Assembly (NCBI RefSeq): GCF_011075055.1
Contig: NC_058152.1
Location: 12,273,228 to 12,337,227 of the forward strand
Length of the DNA stretch: 64,000 nt
Reading direction: 5' to 3'
DNA from: Mangifera indica
Taxonomy: Eukaryota; Streptophyta; Magnoliopsida; Sapindales; Anacardiaceae
Below, in pieces: positions 48,727-60,699 of the stretch. Within the stretch, counting starts at the first letter, position 1. Each line of letters begins with the position of its first letter. A program made the translations under genes and the position numbers. Under the pieces are notes generated by a model, which was not told the origin of the DNA, searched no databases, and was given only the letters and a program-made list of their open reading frames with translations.

Positions 48727-49201
48727 CGTTTGGTTTCAGTTTTTGAAGATTATCTTGATAATCTATCTTTTATTTTCTTGTTTGGTTTGTCAATAATAAG
48801 AGATTACAATAATCTTCTATTACCAATACTGACGTAGCAGATAATATAGGTGGTAATCTGATTACCACCTTCATCTTTGTATTTAAAGATTGTCAAGGTA
48901 ATCTTGATTTTATTATAATTATATTATTATTTATTAATTTTTTGAGACAAAAATAAATTTATTTTTAATTAATATGACAAATAATATAAAAAATATTTAA
49001 AAATAATTATATTAAAGGGTATTTAAGTAAAATAATTTATTAATAATATTTTATTACCTTTAACCAAACACAATAATTATTTATACCTATCAAATTTTAT
49101 CAAACATAGTAATCATTTAACCCAGTAATCTTTTAAATAATCTATCTTCAAGGTAATCTTTCTATTTTGGTAATAAAACATTACTCAAACCAAACGCCCC
49201 T
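48727..49201. mobile_element. MITE-like element in the gene C promoter
   Basis: About 475 bp bounded by inverted ends: GGCCGTTTGGTTT on the left and AAACCAAACGCCCC on the right. It is internally AT-rich with subterminal GATTATC/GGTAATC-type motifs and has no coding capacity. CCTTAT occurs at both outer edges, so the target duplication could be TTA (PIF/Harbinger style) or longer; I cannot decide. It is inserted about 100 bp upstream of the gene C start codon. Confidence 0.7.
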
Positions 49202-49204
49202 TAT

Positions 49205-52200
49205 CTGTTTTCTCAGAAGATGCCCTACCTTTCGTCTTTTTGACTTGGACTTTTTGCCCCATGAACATTGGGCTGCCTTGTGATTTCTACTCGTATTTTA
49301 TTTTCAAGCAAGCTGTCTTCCCTTTTTCTAATTTATTGTTTATCGGCCAAATGATTATTTTAAAATATTAATATATAATTATGTATTATTTTAAAATATT
49401 AATATATTATTTAATTATATAATAATATATTATTATTTGGACATAATTTTATACTTATTGCAAAATATTAATGGACAAAAGCAACGTCTGCGTCAGAATT
49501 CACATTAATGTTGCATTTTGCTGACTGCAATCTGACACCATCGATGGCCTTAAACATCCAGCCTCGTGGTTCCCAAGCCATGGTAGCTAGCTATAGTTTA
49601 TACATTGCGCATGCCTCCAGAATTGAACTTGGAAATTTTGGTACTTGTAATTTGAAATTTCAGTTGAATAATTGTAGCTAGCTGACTTTTTTGTTTGATT
49701 TGAAAGTTCGTAAAAGGGTTGGTGTGTGATTGTGTGTTTCCAAATTTGGCGAATTTGAGTGCAATTTCTACTCATGTAACGTTTAAGTCAAATTTCACAT
49801 GCTTAATTTTCGGTGGAATCTCAACATAGATCCTAAATGTTCCCCGTGCTTAACGCTTATTACATTATTACATGATGATTATGTAATCATCTCGCTCTCC
49901 ATTCATCATGGTCTTTGTTACACTAACACCGAGTTGAAATACAGGAGCAAGTTGTGGAATCTCAAGCATTGAGGAGACATAATATTATGTTTAGCTCCAC
50001 ACTTTCGCAAATAGAGTCAAATGTAAACACTAATACCTTTTAACATATCATATTGAAGTGAGAGACTTTGATGATGGATCGTTAGACTTATTATCCTGAA
50101 AAAATAAAAAAGATCAATTAATTGATTGTTTAGTTGTAACCTAATTATGTCTCTTAGATTCATAGTTTATGTTACAAAAACATCCTAATTTTATCTTATT
50201 TCTACAACATATTATAATATCAATAAAATTATGCATATCCAGATTTAAATAATTAATTAAGTACTTAAATGATATATCATGTGGTTTGTTAATATTGAAT
50301 TAAAGATAAGAGTAAAACTATGTGTATACATTTTTTAGTATATAAATAGGTATACTAATAATGTGTTATCATATGATTATATATTATTTTATCATTATTT
50401 CAAAATTACTCAAATAACACTCAATTACATGATAACATATCATGTGTATACCTATTTGTGTACTTAAAATTATGTATGTATAGTTTTATTGTAATGATAA
50501 AATAACATATAATCATATGATGATATATCATCTGTATACCCATTTGTGTATTCAAAATTGTGTACGTATAGTTTTTATTATAATGATAAAATAACATATA
50601 ATTATATAATAACATATCATTTAGGTAAATAATTAAATAATCACAATGAGTGCAAATAATATTACTCTTATGGTTTAAAATTTATATTGATTCTTTTAAA
50701 ACAGAGATTAGGAATTTTTGTTATTACAATTGGAGGGTGAATTTTTCTTTTTTTAAGAAAAAGAAGGTAATTGTATACATAAATTATTAATTCTCACCAA
50801 TTAAGGTGACATAAAAAGTCTAATATTTGCCTCAAATTTAGTTTATTCTATTCAAATTTAAGTAATTTAGATTGAATTCAACTCTAATCTTACACAGACG
50901 TATATACATGTCTTGAAAGTATTAACCTACAAACTCAGCATGAACAACTCTATGATGAGCTACCGATTAATGCCTTCACCTTATCCTTATTGATTGAACA
51001 CTAAAAACTTTGAATGTCCATATAGCATTGTCTTCAACAGTAAAATCCCTTCTCCACACATCACGGGGCTCCATCTTAACCAAAAAATTGTCTTCCAGTC
51101 TTCCTGAATGTATGCGAAAATGGCAGTTCAAAGAGCTGGTTCCCAGTAACAGTTAGAATTGGTTCTCAATAATCGGTGTGTCGGTAGAAAAGGTTGACTA
51201 AGCAATGGAAAACAGTTACAACATAGACTTCTTGAGAAAACGGCTAGCTTGGAAAAATTTACATACTGTGCAATTGAGGTTAGTCAAGTGGAGAATTGTT
51301 GAAATTGACAACTACTTTGTCTATTAGATTTTTTTTTTTCGTATATAGTGTTTAACTATATGTTACTCACTCCTTATCATGTAGCAGATAGTGTGATTAT
51401 ATATATAAACAAAATATTCTTTAGAATGAGTATATGATAACAGTTCTGCTGCAAATACATTAAACAGCACAGACTTATTGACAAAAGCTATTAGCGACTA
51501 AGATTGGTCTTCTTAGTGTGAAATACCTACTCGTCAAGTAGAAAATTGTTAGAATAGACGATCATTTCTCTGATAAGGCACTTTTTTGTATGCATATATT
51601 GTTTAATTAATTGTTATCCACCCTCAATCATATAGCAAATAGGGTGCTATCCACTATTAGAGACTATCCGCAATTTGAGTTATCTTACGAAGAGCTATTT
51701 TCAGATTTTTCCAAAGAATATGAACTCTATTATTAGTATCCTAATAGGGTTTGATTTCGATATGATAACCTTAGCATATAAAAATAAATTATTGTGTTGA
51801 ATGTGATAAATAATTATATTGTAAATACATTCATTATAACTAAAGGTGAAAAAATATTGACCATTATACATTCATTAGTTTTCTACTTTACTTAAAAGCT
51901 TATGTACTTTCCACATTTGTCAAACTTTTTGCCCATTTTAAATTCTATTTACCTTCTTTATTGACCATGGATTCCCTTCACATCATCAACGATCAGTATA
52001 AATTGTCATTATAATTATGAATTAACAGACCCATCTTCTCAGCGAGAAGGACTATTTCCCACCCAACTTTTGATGCGTTCTTAAAATGTCACCCACGGCA
52101 GATGGAAAATCAATTTTCTCACCCATCGAATTCACAACAATTCTAGATTAGATCGGATCATTTGTCTCGGTGTGTTAATGAGACAAATGTCTCTTCTATT

Positions 52201-52240
52201 GAAAAACACTTGATGATCTAACTTCTTTTGTATGTCAAAT
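49205..52240. other. Intergenic upstream of gene C
   Basis: No supported gene. 49205-49350 resembles 16985-17160. Much of the rest is AT-rich MITE-like sequence. About 51280-51410 and 51530-51660 are diverged copies of one another (each with GTCAAGT-GAAAATTGTT-like text and a following TATATTGTTTAA). They may be retrotransposon remnants, but nothing identifies the family. Confidence 0.5.
50311..50640. mobile_element. Nested palindromic MITE-like cluster
   Basis: Two or more copies of the arm ATAAAACTAT-CATACATAATTTT-TACACAAAT-GGTATAC occur in both orientations around 50311-50480 and 50480-50640, with ATAATCATATGATAACA-type centres. They are the same family as 39602-39745. The arrangement suggests nesting or tandem duplication of a hairpin-forming element. 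Confidence 0.55.
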
Positions 52241-52244
52241 CACT

Positions 52245-55115
52245 GTAAGAAAAATAGAGGTAGAAAAGGTTTGTGGAATTTGTTTGGTTGGGGGGCATCC
52301 AACTGATATGCTCCCAATGCTTTAAGAGGACTACTTTGAACAAGCAAATGTAGTAGGTGGATTTCCAAGACAATTGCAGCGAAATTATAATCATTATTCG
52401 AATACCTACAACCTAGGTTGGAGGGACCTCCTAATCTCCGTCATGGGAATACACATGCAAATCATCCTTCGAACAACTTTCAACCATACTAGCAGCCTTA
52501 CATTCCTAGGCAACAACAATCAGCTCAAAATTTTGATTCAAGCACTTCTCTTGAAGACATTGTTAAAACTTTCAACCATCATTCGAACAACTTTCAACCA
52601 TACTAGCAGCCTTACATTCCTAGGCAACAACAATCAGCTCAAAATTTTAATTCAAACACTTCTCTTGAGGACATTGTTAAAACTTTGGCTACTAACAGTG
52701 TGTAATTTCAGTAGGAAACGAGAACTAGCATTTAAAGTTTAGAAAATCAAATGAGTCAAATGGTTGTTGCAATCAGTTGGCTAGAGGCATAGAATTCAAG
52801 CAAGTTGCCATCCCAAATTGTAGTGAACCCAAAAGAGAATGCTAGTGCAATAGTGTTGAAGAGTGGAAAAGAGTTAGAGATGTTGAGTAAGACACTCCCT
52901 GCACCAACGCAACAAGTAGAAAACAGAGGTGAAGTGGCGGTAGAAAATAATTCTCCAGACAGGAATGCAGTGGCAGTTAAATCTCCTTCTCCCAATGAAT
53001 ATAAACTTGTTCCTTGTTTTCCTGAAACTTTAAATCAGAAGTATAAATGCAATGTGGATTTATATGAAATCTTTCAAAAATGCAAAGTCAATATCCTACT
53101 TTTTAATGCAATCAAACAAGTGCCTCATTATGCTAAATTTTTTAAGGAGTTGTATACAGTTAAAAGGAAGCAATGGTTAAAAAGGTATGAAAGAATAAGG
53201 ATAGGAGAGAATGTTTCAGCCAGAATTTAGAAAAGTCTTCCAAAAAAATGTAAAGACCTAGATATGTTTTACATCTCTTGTATAATAGGTGACACTAGAA
53301 TTAAAAAGGTCATGTTAGATTTAGGAGCATCTATTAAAGTAATGTCATATTCCATATATTTTGCTCTTAATCTTAAACCTTTAGAAAAAGCTGGTATAGT
53401 TATTCAGTTCGCTGATAAATCGAATGCATATCCTAAGGGGTTGATTGAAGATGTTCTTGCCTAGATTAATGATAAACTTATTTTTTTTGTTGACTTTATG
53501 TTCTTGACATGGAAAATAATGACTAATTGACACCTATTTTGTTAGGAAGACCCTTTTTGAAAACAACCAAAACTAAAATTAATGTTCATAAAGGCACATG
53601 ACCATGGAGTTTGATGGTGAAGCTGTTCAATTCAATATTTATGATGTGATGAAATATCCTGATGTTGATTTTCCTATTTATTTAGTTGATTTAATTGATT
53701 CTCTAGCGCAAGATGTTTTTGAACTTGATGGTGAAGATGAGTTGGAAGTGGCCAACTGAGAGCATCTTTTGAAAGAAAATGATGAGCTTAAATTAAATTA
53801 TGATCTTCAAAATACAGTGGCAAAAATGAATGAGTTCATGGAGTTGAAAAATTCAAGTAATGTGTCTTATAATGAGCTACCAACACTTAACAAAACACTT
53901 GTACCTTTTATATTGTAAGCACCAATGTTGGAACTGAAACCTCTTCCAGATCACCTCAAATACGTATATCTTGGAGATGCAGAGACCTTACCAGTGATCA
54001 TTTCTAGTAAATTAAATGAGGAGCAAGAAGAAAAATTGGTGCAAATTCTGAAAAGGCATAAAATAGCTATAGGATGGACCATAATTGATATTGAAGGAAT
54101 CAGCCCTTCTACCTGTATGCATCAAATTCTACTTAAAAAGGACCTAGACCAATTCGGCAGCCATAAAAGAGGTTGAACCTGTCGATGATGAAAGTAGTAA
54201 AGAAGGAAATTTTGAAATTGCTTCAAGCCAAAGTAATTTATCCAATTTTTGACAGTGAATGGATCAGCCTTGTTTAAGTTGTATCGAAGAAAACTAGCAT
54301 CACAGTGGTAAAAAATCAAAATAATGAATTAGTAACCACCCAAGTTCAAAATGGGTGGCGGGTTTGTAAAGATTACAAAAAATAAAATACTGTAACCCGT
54401 GAAGATCATTTTCTATTACAATTTATTGATCAGATGTTGGAAAGGCTAGCTGGCTAAGCTTACTACTGTTTTCTAGATGGCTTTTTAGGTTATTTTCAGA
54501 TTACAATTGCTCTGAAAGATCAAGAAAAGACGACTTTCACATGCCCATTTGGAACCTTTGCATATAGGCGAATATCATTTGGAGCCTGTAACACGCCAGC
54601 CACTTTTCAAAGATGTATGATCAATATGTTTTCAAATTACATTGAACACATTATAGAAATTTTCATGGATGATTTTACTATTCATAGAGATTCATTCGAT
54701 AACTGTTTGCATAATCTAGCACTTATTTTGCAAAGATGCATTGAAGCTAACCCTATTTTAAATTTTGAAAAATGTCATTTTATGGTTGAGCAAGGCATAG
54801 TTTTGGGGCATGTAGTTTCAACTAGGGTTATAGAGGTAGATAAGACTAAAATTGATATTATTTAATCTTTGCCTTACCCTACTAGTATATAGGAAGTTCG
54901 TTCTTTCCTTGGCTATGTAAGTTTTTATCGATGCTTTATTAAAAATTTTTCACATATTGCATTGCCATTGTGCAAGTTGCTACAAAAAGATATGGCTTTC
55001 GAGTTTGATGAAAGGTGTAAGAATGCATTTGACAAGTTAAAGCAGCTACTGATCTCGACACCAATTATCTAGCCACCTGATTGGAGTCTTCCATTTGAGA
55101 TAATGTATGATGTGA
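52245..55115 (+). pseudogene. Decayed Gypsy (Athila/Tat-like) gag-pol
   Basis: A relative of the young element at 5-13 kb that still shows the polymerase part the latter lacks. Gag end: VCGICLVGGHPTDMLPM and YNHYSNTYNLGWRD. Protease 52805-53700: DLGASIKVMSYSIYFALNL, then LGRPFLKTTKTKI. Linker 53925-54120: LPDHLKYVYLGDAETLPVII ... LKRHKIAIGW. Reverse transcriptase about 54470-54860: GYFQITIALKDQEKTTF, then TCPFGTFAYRRISFGACNTP, the FMDD active-site motif, and NFEKCHFMVEQGIVLGHVVS. RNase H linker: VRSFLGYVSFYRCFIKNFSH. Many stops and frameshifts. Integrase and LTRs are not seen; the copy ends at about 55115 against the unidentified block. Confidence 0.9.
52459..52686 (+). repeat. 114 bp tandem duplication in the Gypsy relic
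   Basis: 52459-52572 and 52573-52686 are near-identical head-to-tail copies (shared CATACTAGCAGCCTTACATT). 114 bp is 38 codons, so the duplication itself kept the frame. It lies in the gag-protease linker. Confidence 0.85.
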
Positions 55116-55179
55116 GTGATCATCTTGTGGTTGTATGCTCTGTAAATGCTGATTGCTCTGACAGTCTGATTTGTTCCTT

Positions 55180-55870
55180 ATGCTTTTCAGCTATTTTAGT
55201 TGATTTGGAAGTAAATGCTTGAGCTTAATATGATATCCATTTCCCCTTTCATTTTGAAGGAAACTGCATTTTTTCTGTTTTTGACTGTAACCTAATTGAA
55301 TACTACAGCTGCAGAGGGCCTTCGGACATAGCTCTTTTTCACCACTGAGAAGACAAGGTTAGCTCATATCTTTCTATTTTTGTGCTTCGTCTGTTCTTAT
55401 CTAAATCTGCTTCTTTATTTCACGCCCTTCTTCAATTCTAATTGTCACATTGTTTCTGAGAATATGAGGAAGCCAGGAAATATTGCAAACACGGTAAGAA
55501 CTTGAAAAACAATACCCATTTAGGGGGTTTTAGGTTCTTGTTCTTATAACTTTATTTGCAAGTAATAAGTTGATTAGCTTGCTTCGATTAGTTAAAGTCT
55601 GTACTTTCTGTTCCAGAAGATGGAATGCGTATTACAATTCTGGGTTTGAAAATAAACCTTTCCCTCAAGAGACAAAGAATGATTTCGTCCCTAATCCTGA
55701 TACACCTGGTCGCCATTATGATTTGCAGGAGTCAAAGAAGTCTATGGAACAATGTTCAGAGGTAAAGCTTGGTAAGTTTTCAGATATTAAATGTTTACTA
55801 ACAGAAAAAACTGTTCCTGTTGCTGTAAAACATTCTTTGTATTACTATTGAAAACTGCCCTTTATATCAA
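55180..55870 (+). pseudogene. Unidentified exon block, copy 2
   Basis: Homologous to 34820-35520. The clearest frame (55570-55851) reads RRWNAYYNSGFENKPFPQET, then KNDFVPNPDTPGRHYDLQES and KKSMEQCSEV, and is open where copy 1 has a stop. Conservation of the protein-like stretch between copies suggests a once-real gene. Family not recognised. Upstream text (55200-55500) is alignable with 34830-35110 but carries no clear frame. Confidence 0.5.
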
Positions 55871-55879
55871 TCTCATTCT

Positions 55880-56343
55880 CTTCAATTTTTTTAAAGAGCA
55901 TAAATTTGCTGTTTCAACCACAAAAAAGTGTACTTTATGAAAATCATTGAAGTTGATGTGTGTGTGTGTGTATACATATATATATATATATAAAGATTTT
56001 CGACAAAAATGGGAATCTTTAAATTTGTTTATCACAATGAAAAGAAAATTAAAAAAAAAAACTCTATGAATAATAATTTTTCAGTATATTAATGGCAAAT
56101 TGCTCGTTAAGTATAAAATAATTGGCCTCTTATCAACCACTAAACATAAATAACTCCAAATTGACAACATAATTAATTATGTTAAACACTGATTTGTCTA
56201 AATCGATGCTTGATTTAACTATTTCAAAAATGGAATCCCAAAGAATTTTCGACTCTGCTCTAAATCAATTAAACATTATGTTAACATTGTGATCCAGTCA
56301 TGACACCGAGCCATAAGAATGTGACAACATTAATTTTTATTTG

Positions 56344-56392
<49 letters not shown>

Positions 56393-56880
56393 CATATGAT
56401 TTTGTGATTTTTGTTTCATTAGGAAATTGTTAACTAATTAATTAGCTGAGAGTGAGATGGGCATTTGTCACAGAAGAGTGAGGAAACCATTTTAGTTTCG
56501 CTGTGATTAGAACACTAATTAAGTTTGTACTATATTTGTTAATCCATTATTAGCAAGGTGATTGGTAGATCATCAATTCAATTAGGAGTAGTTTTCGGTA
56601 ATAAAGTTATATTTGCTTCATAATTTTAATTAAAAATTAACTATTAGGTCATATACAAGACGGAGGGCATATGTGCAGCTAATTTTGTTAAATGGTGCAG
56701 AGCGATTCAAGTGAGAGTAAAATGGTGCAGATCAAGACGTAGAGAAAAACATTTGGAGAGTCAGCTGTGAGACTCTTGAGAATATTTAAAAAAAATAAAA
56801 TTTATCTTATATGACAATGGCACATATTTTATAAGAAGAGAGGAATAAGGAATAAATTCTCTGCATATCTACAGAAGTTG
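55880..56880. other. AT-rich intergenic with microsatellites
   Basis: TG/TA repeats at about 55957-55992 and a TA microsatellite at 56346-56389. 56690-56790 matches 37600-37700. No gene seen. Confidence 0.5.
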
Positions 56881-56889
56881 CATTCAAAT

Positions 56890-57625
56890 CTTGCATTTGA
56901 TAACTACATAAATGGCTGGTGTGAAGACTGCACCGTAAGAAGTTACATTAACTCTATCATCTTGGGGATAAAACATAATCTTCCATCATTTGGTCTTCAT
57001 AATCATGAGCGTTTGGACCAGTCTGAGGATATCTCTCAGGTATTCCTATATATGCTTCCCGGTCGGAGAAGTTACATTTCGCTGGTAAGTGCAACTTTCA
57101 TTTCGATGGTAAGTGCACGATTCGTTAAGTAAATTATAAAACACATCAGAAAAGAGGCAGAACATTCCTACCGGGAGCTGCCTTGCCACTGTGAGAACGA
57201 AATCCACAGTATCCTCAGTTTGCTCTTTGTTTCTAGCACTTCTTATCAGATACCCTTTGCTGAAGTGGATCAAGAGGATAGTCAGCTTCAAGCCCGTACT
57301 CTTTGACACCACTAACTACTGCTTTCAAAGCAGCAAGTTCCTGTGCATTTACATCAATCTGTACTGAAAAGGAAATTCTCATTCAGCATTTAGTTACAAA
57401 GGAATTTCCAAGCATCACTCATTATGCTTTAGTATGAAAATTAACCTGTGCACTAGTAGCTCCACCCGAACTCACGCCCTTTCCCTGTGAGTTTCTCCTT
57501 GAATTCTTTAAGTATGTCTTCAAGTGGGGAAAAGGAGGAAAGCTTTCAGTAAGCTGCAAGGCATCAATGAAATGTACGGCATTGATTTGTTTCCCACTGT
57601 TAACCAACGACTCAACAACCCCTGC
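56890..57625 (-). pseudogene. FRIGIDA-like relic, second copy
   Basis: About 57447-57625: VVESLVNSGKQINAVHFIDA, then LQLTESFPPFPHLKTYLKN and SRRNSQGKGVSSGGATSAQ ending at a GT donor; open in this copy. About 57220-57362: the AG-opened exon, DVNAQELAALKAVVSGVKEY-like text, then LDPL. It is shortened and frameshifted. About 56990-57060: IPERYPQTGPNAHDY. Same gene as the relics at 40.3-41.0 and 60.3-60.6 kb. It lies downstream of the C-JID relic at 59.2-59.4 kb on the same strand, the layout seen after genes C and D. Confidence 0.8.
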
Positions 57626-57779
57626 ACAGAGAGTGAGGCTAGATGATTAGAAAATTTCTCATCAAATTATTTCTCCAAGCTATGCCAAGCAGCAAGGGAT
57701 ATAATACCTATCTGTAATAACACCAAATTAATTACTAGTTAATTGCAAGCTTACACCAAATTAATTACTAGTTAATTTC

Positions 57780-59225
57780 TTTCTACATAGCATATACAGA
57801 AAGTTAGCGAGTAGTTCAGAAGGCAACATTAACTAAATGCATTAGCCATCGTTTTACCATATGAAAGAGGGACATGGGGACATAAAGGGAATCTTATCAA
57901 CCAGTTCTGACCTAATATAATGAGCTCATGGACTTCGTACTTACAACACATTTTCTCTAAGAAGACAATCTTCAGGTTTCAATGATGCAGCAATTTGTGA
58001 ATCACATACAGTAGTCTGTAAAATACAATGCATATTTCCATCAATAATAGCATAGCCTCATGCTATTTCTACATGTGACAAATTGAAAGACAAAAGATCA
58101 TTTTAAATAGATTATGAGTTTGGATCACTGTAAAACCATTCTCTTAAAAAAAAATGAAAAATAAAAATCCTAATCATGTGAAGTTTATTAATATGTGGAG
58201 TTATATACAAAATCTTGATAAACCAATTAAAACATACAGGACATCTTTCACGCTTAAAATATAAATTATATATTTGAAACAAAAGGGAAATAATTTAGAA
58301 ATAACCATAGGCAACAATTAAAAGATACGTTACAACAATGTTTAGCATGTAAAACATCAAAAAAATATATATATTATTATAGATAAAAGAGTTAAATAAA
58401 CATGAGAAGTCATTGAAAAGAGTTGAAAGAAGGTTTGCAAGTTAAAATCTCACTAAATAAATAAATTAAATTCAATGTTTGAGTCCAGTTACTGTGATAC
58501 CCTTAGGCAAATCCCACATCGACAAAGCATGGGAGAGATGCTGGGTCTATCTGTACTCTGTCTATGTATCCCACATTGGTTAGTGGTGGGAGAATTTGAC
58601 TGGTTAAATAGCCTATGAGCTCCTTAAACTGTTAAGACGTGTTTTGAGTTGCAAAGCTCAAAAACAAAACCATGATAGACTGTGTGTCCAAAGTGGACAA
58701 TATCTTGACAGTGGGCCGGGTTATTGGATCAAGGATATTACAAATGGTATCAGAGCGGCTTCGTGTGTCCTCTTGAACGATGGTGGGGCAAACCTCAGCG
58801 TGGACGCTGAGTCCCATAAGGGGGGTGTATGTGATATCCTTAGGCAAATCTCATATCGACAAAGCACGAGAGAGATGCTGGTTCTATCTGTACTCTGTCT
58901 ATGTATCCCACATTGGTTAGTGGTGGGAGAATTTGACTGGTTAAATAGTCTGTGAGCTTCTTAAACTATTAAGACGTGTTTTGGGTTACAAAGCCCAAAA
59001 ACAAAACCATGATGGACTGTGTGTCCAAAGTAGACAATATCTTGACAGTGGGCCGGGTTATTGGACCAGGGATGTTACAGTTACCATGTAGCAGAAATAT
59101 TTAGGCAGCCACATTTTTTGCGGGCATAACTATGAGACAGATGTTTACAAGTTACTAGTATGTGTTAAGGCCATAAAAACCATAGAAAATAGGGTTTCTG
59201 ATCTGATTGAACAACCTCAGCCTCA
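57780..59225 (-). repeat. TNL 3' flank module, copy interrupted by a TRIM
   Basis: 57780-58492 and 59085-59225 together align with the gene B module at 23330-24260. The split is exactly the TRIM. Near 58017 the last-exon acceptor (TTTTACAG in gene sense) is kept and the tail S-L-K-P-E-D is readable, without an intact frame upstream. Confidence 0.7.
58493..59079 (+). mobile_element. Complete TRIM retrotransposon
   Basis: 587 bp terminal-repeat retrotransposon in miniature. LTRs are 58493-58742 and 58830-59079, 250 bp each, starting TGTGATA and ending TTACA, with a few mismatches. The 87 bp interior has a primer site TGGTATCAGAGC (58745-58756, initiator Met tRNA type) and a purine tract ATAAGGGGGGTGTA before the second LTR. 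Perfect 5 bp duplication GTTAC at 58488-58492 and 59080-59084. The paralogous site at about 24170-24190 is empty. No coding capacity; it depends on other elements. Orientation follows the primer site. The frame 58644-58955 is not a gene. Confidence 0.95.
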
Positions 59226-59430
59226 AACCCTTTTGATTCAAATAAACAGCCAAAGGAAATGACCTCTCCTTAGCAGTCAGACCAATCTAACTCGGAAAAT
59301 TTTAAGTTCTTAATAGTCTTGTAATGATACAGCAACTCACAAAACGAAATCAATTAAATTATCATTGAGCCAACCTTCTAGAAACTCTACAAAAGATTCA
59401 TTACTTTTAAAGCCAAACCATTATAAAAAA
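59225..59430 (-). pseudogene. TNL C-JID relic
   Basis: The minus strand reads WFGFKSNESFVEFLEGWLND, then NLIDFVL, stop, VAVSLQDY, stop. This is the C-JID exon (gene [37 protein letters not shown]) with stops and a ragged start. No LRR, NB-ARC or TIR part is attached; it marks a fifth TNL copy. Confidence 0.85.
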
Positions 59431-60255
59431 TTATGATGTTTTTCATTTGCCTTACTTTAGGTTATATTTTAACTTAACACTAGTGATCCCTATAATTGTT
59501 CCTTGCCAGGCATTGATTTTACTAGGCCTATTCATATAGCAACCAAATTCATTCATTCACTTATCCTCAAGGCTTTAAAAATGGGTCAGATTGAGCAAAT
59601 TTATGTACTAAAAATTTGGAATTTTGCAGAACGGAATCAAGACTAACAAGAACCAAAAACCAATCAAAACTACAAAATAAATAAAGAATTAATAAGGCAC
59701 TATAGAGTTTTATATATATGTATATCACATGCATTAATATGATGTGTTTATGAAAAGGAAATTAGTTCTGAATTGAATTTAACTCAATGATAAATTAATC
59801 TATGAAATAAAACCTTTTTTAAGACATACCTGCACAGAGGGTCTGAATGAGCAAAGACCATGTTTGCTATGGATATATATCATCAAGAACCATAGCATCC
59901 CCGCCAGTATCCATCCCACCGTCCCACTGCTTGAACTCCTCTCAGCATACTGTCTCTTGTAAAAACATTAACCCCCGGTTCCAGTCAATTAAATTAAAAA
60001 TAACCTGATGCCTGCCGCACTGCTCAGAAGTAGCACAGGGGACTTAGGCAATAGTACTTCCAGAGAACATACTTTCAACACCAAATCACCACAAATTCAA
60101 ACAAAAATTCACTTTGAAACAAGAGATAAAGGAAAAATCTACATAAAGAGACAAAAAAAAAATTCAAACCTGTTGAGAAGTAAATCGTCGTAGAGTTGAA
60201 TATGTGCGCTAGGGTGCGAAATGAATGTGAATCTCTATATATTAGGAGGATTTAC
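59431..60255. other. Intergenic with duplicated fragments
   Basis: 59465-59580 matches 31065-31200, and 60070-60240 matches 37240-37400. No supported gene. Confidence 0.5.
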
Positions 60256-60259
60256 TCTT

Positions 60260-60615
60260 GGACAGGTTCAAGCCTATACTCTTGGACACAACTAACTACA
60301 GCTTTCAAAGCAGCAAGTTCCTGTGAATTTATATCATTCTGCATTGAAAAGAAAATTCTCATTTAGCATTTAGTTACAAAGGAATTTCCAAGCATCACTC
60401 ACTCATTGTGCTTTAGTATGAAAATTAACCTGTGCACTAGTATCTCCACCCGGACTCACACCCTTTCCCTGCGAGTTTCTCCTGCAATTCTTTAAGTATG
60501 TCTTGAAGAGGGGAACAGGGGGAAAGCTTTCAGTAAGCTGGAAGGCATGAATGAAATGTACGGCATCAATTTGTTTCCCGCTGTTAACCGAGGACTCAAC
60601 AACTTCTGCACGAGA
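60260..60615 (-). pseudogene. FRIGIDA-like relic, third copy (truncated)
   Basis: 60431-60615: AEVVESSVNSGKQIDAVHFI, then HAFQLTESFPPVPLFKTYLK and NCRRNSQGKGVSPGG, open to a GT donor. 60262-60345: AG-opened next exon, NDINSQELAALKAVVSCVQE, then YRLEP. It breaks off abruptly at about 60262 into unrelated sequence shared with 37.2 kb. It lies downstream of gene D on the same strand. Confidence 0.82.
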
Positions 60616-60699
60616 CTGAGGCTAGATGATTAGCAAATTTCACATCAAATTATTTCTCCAAGTTATACCAAGCAGCAATGGCTATAACACCTAATTAAT

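Noticed and set aside
58644..58955. 103-codon frame spanning the TRIM
   Set aside because: It crosses LTR, primer site, interior and the second LTR. TRIMs encode no protein.
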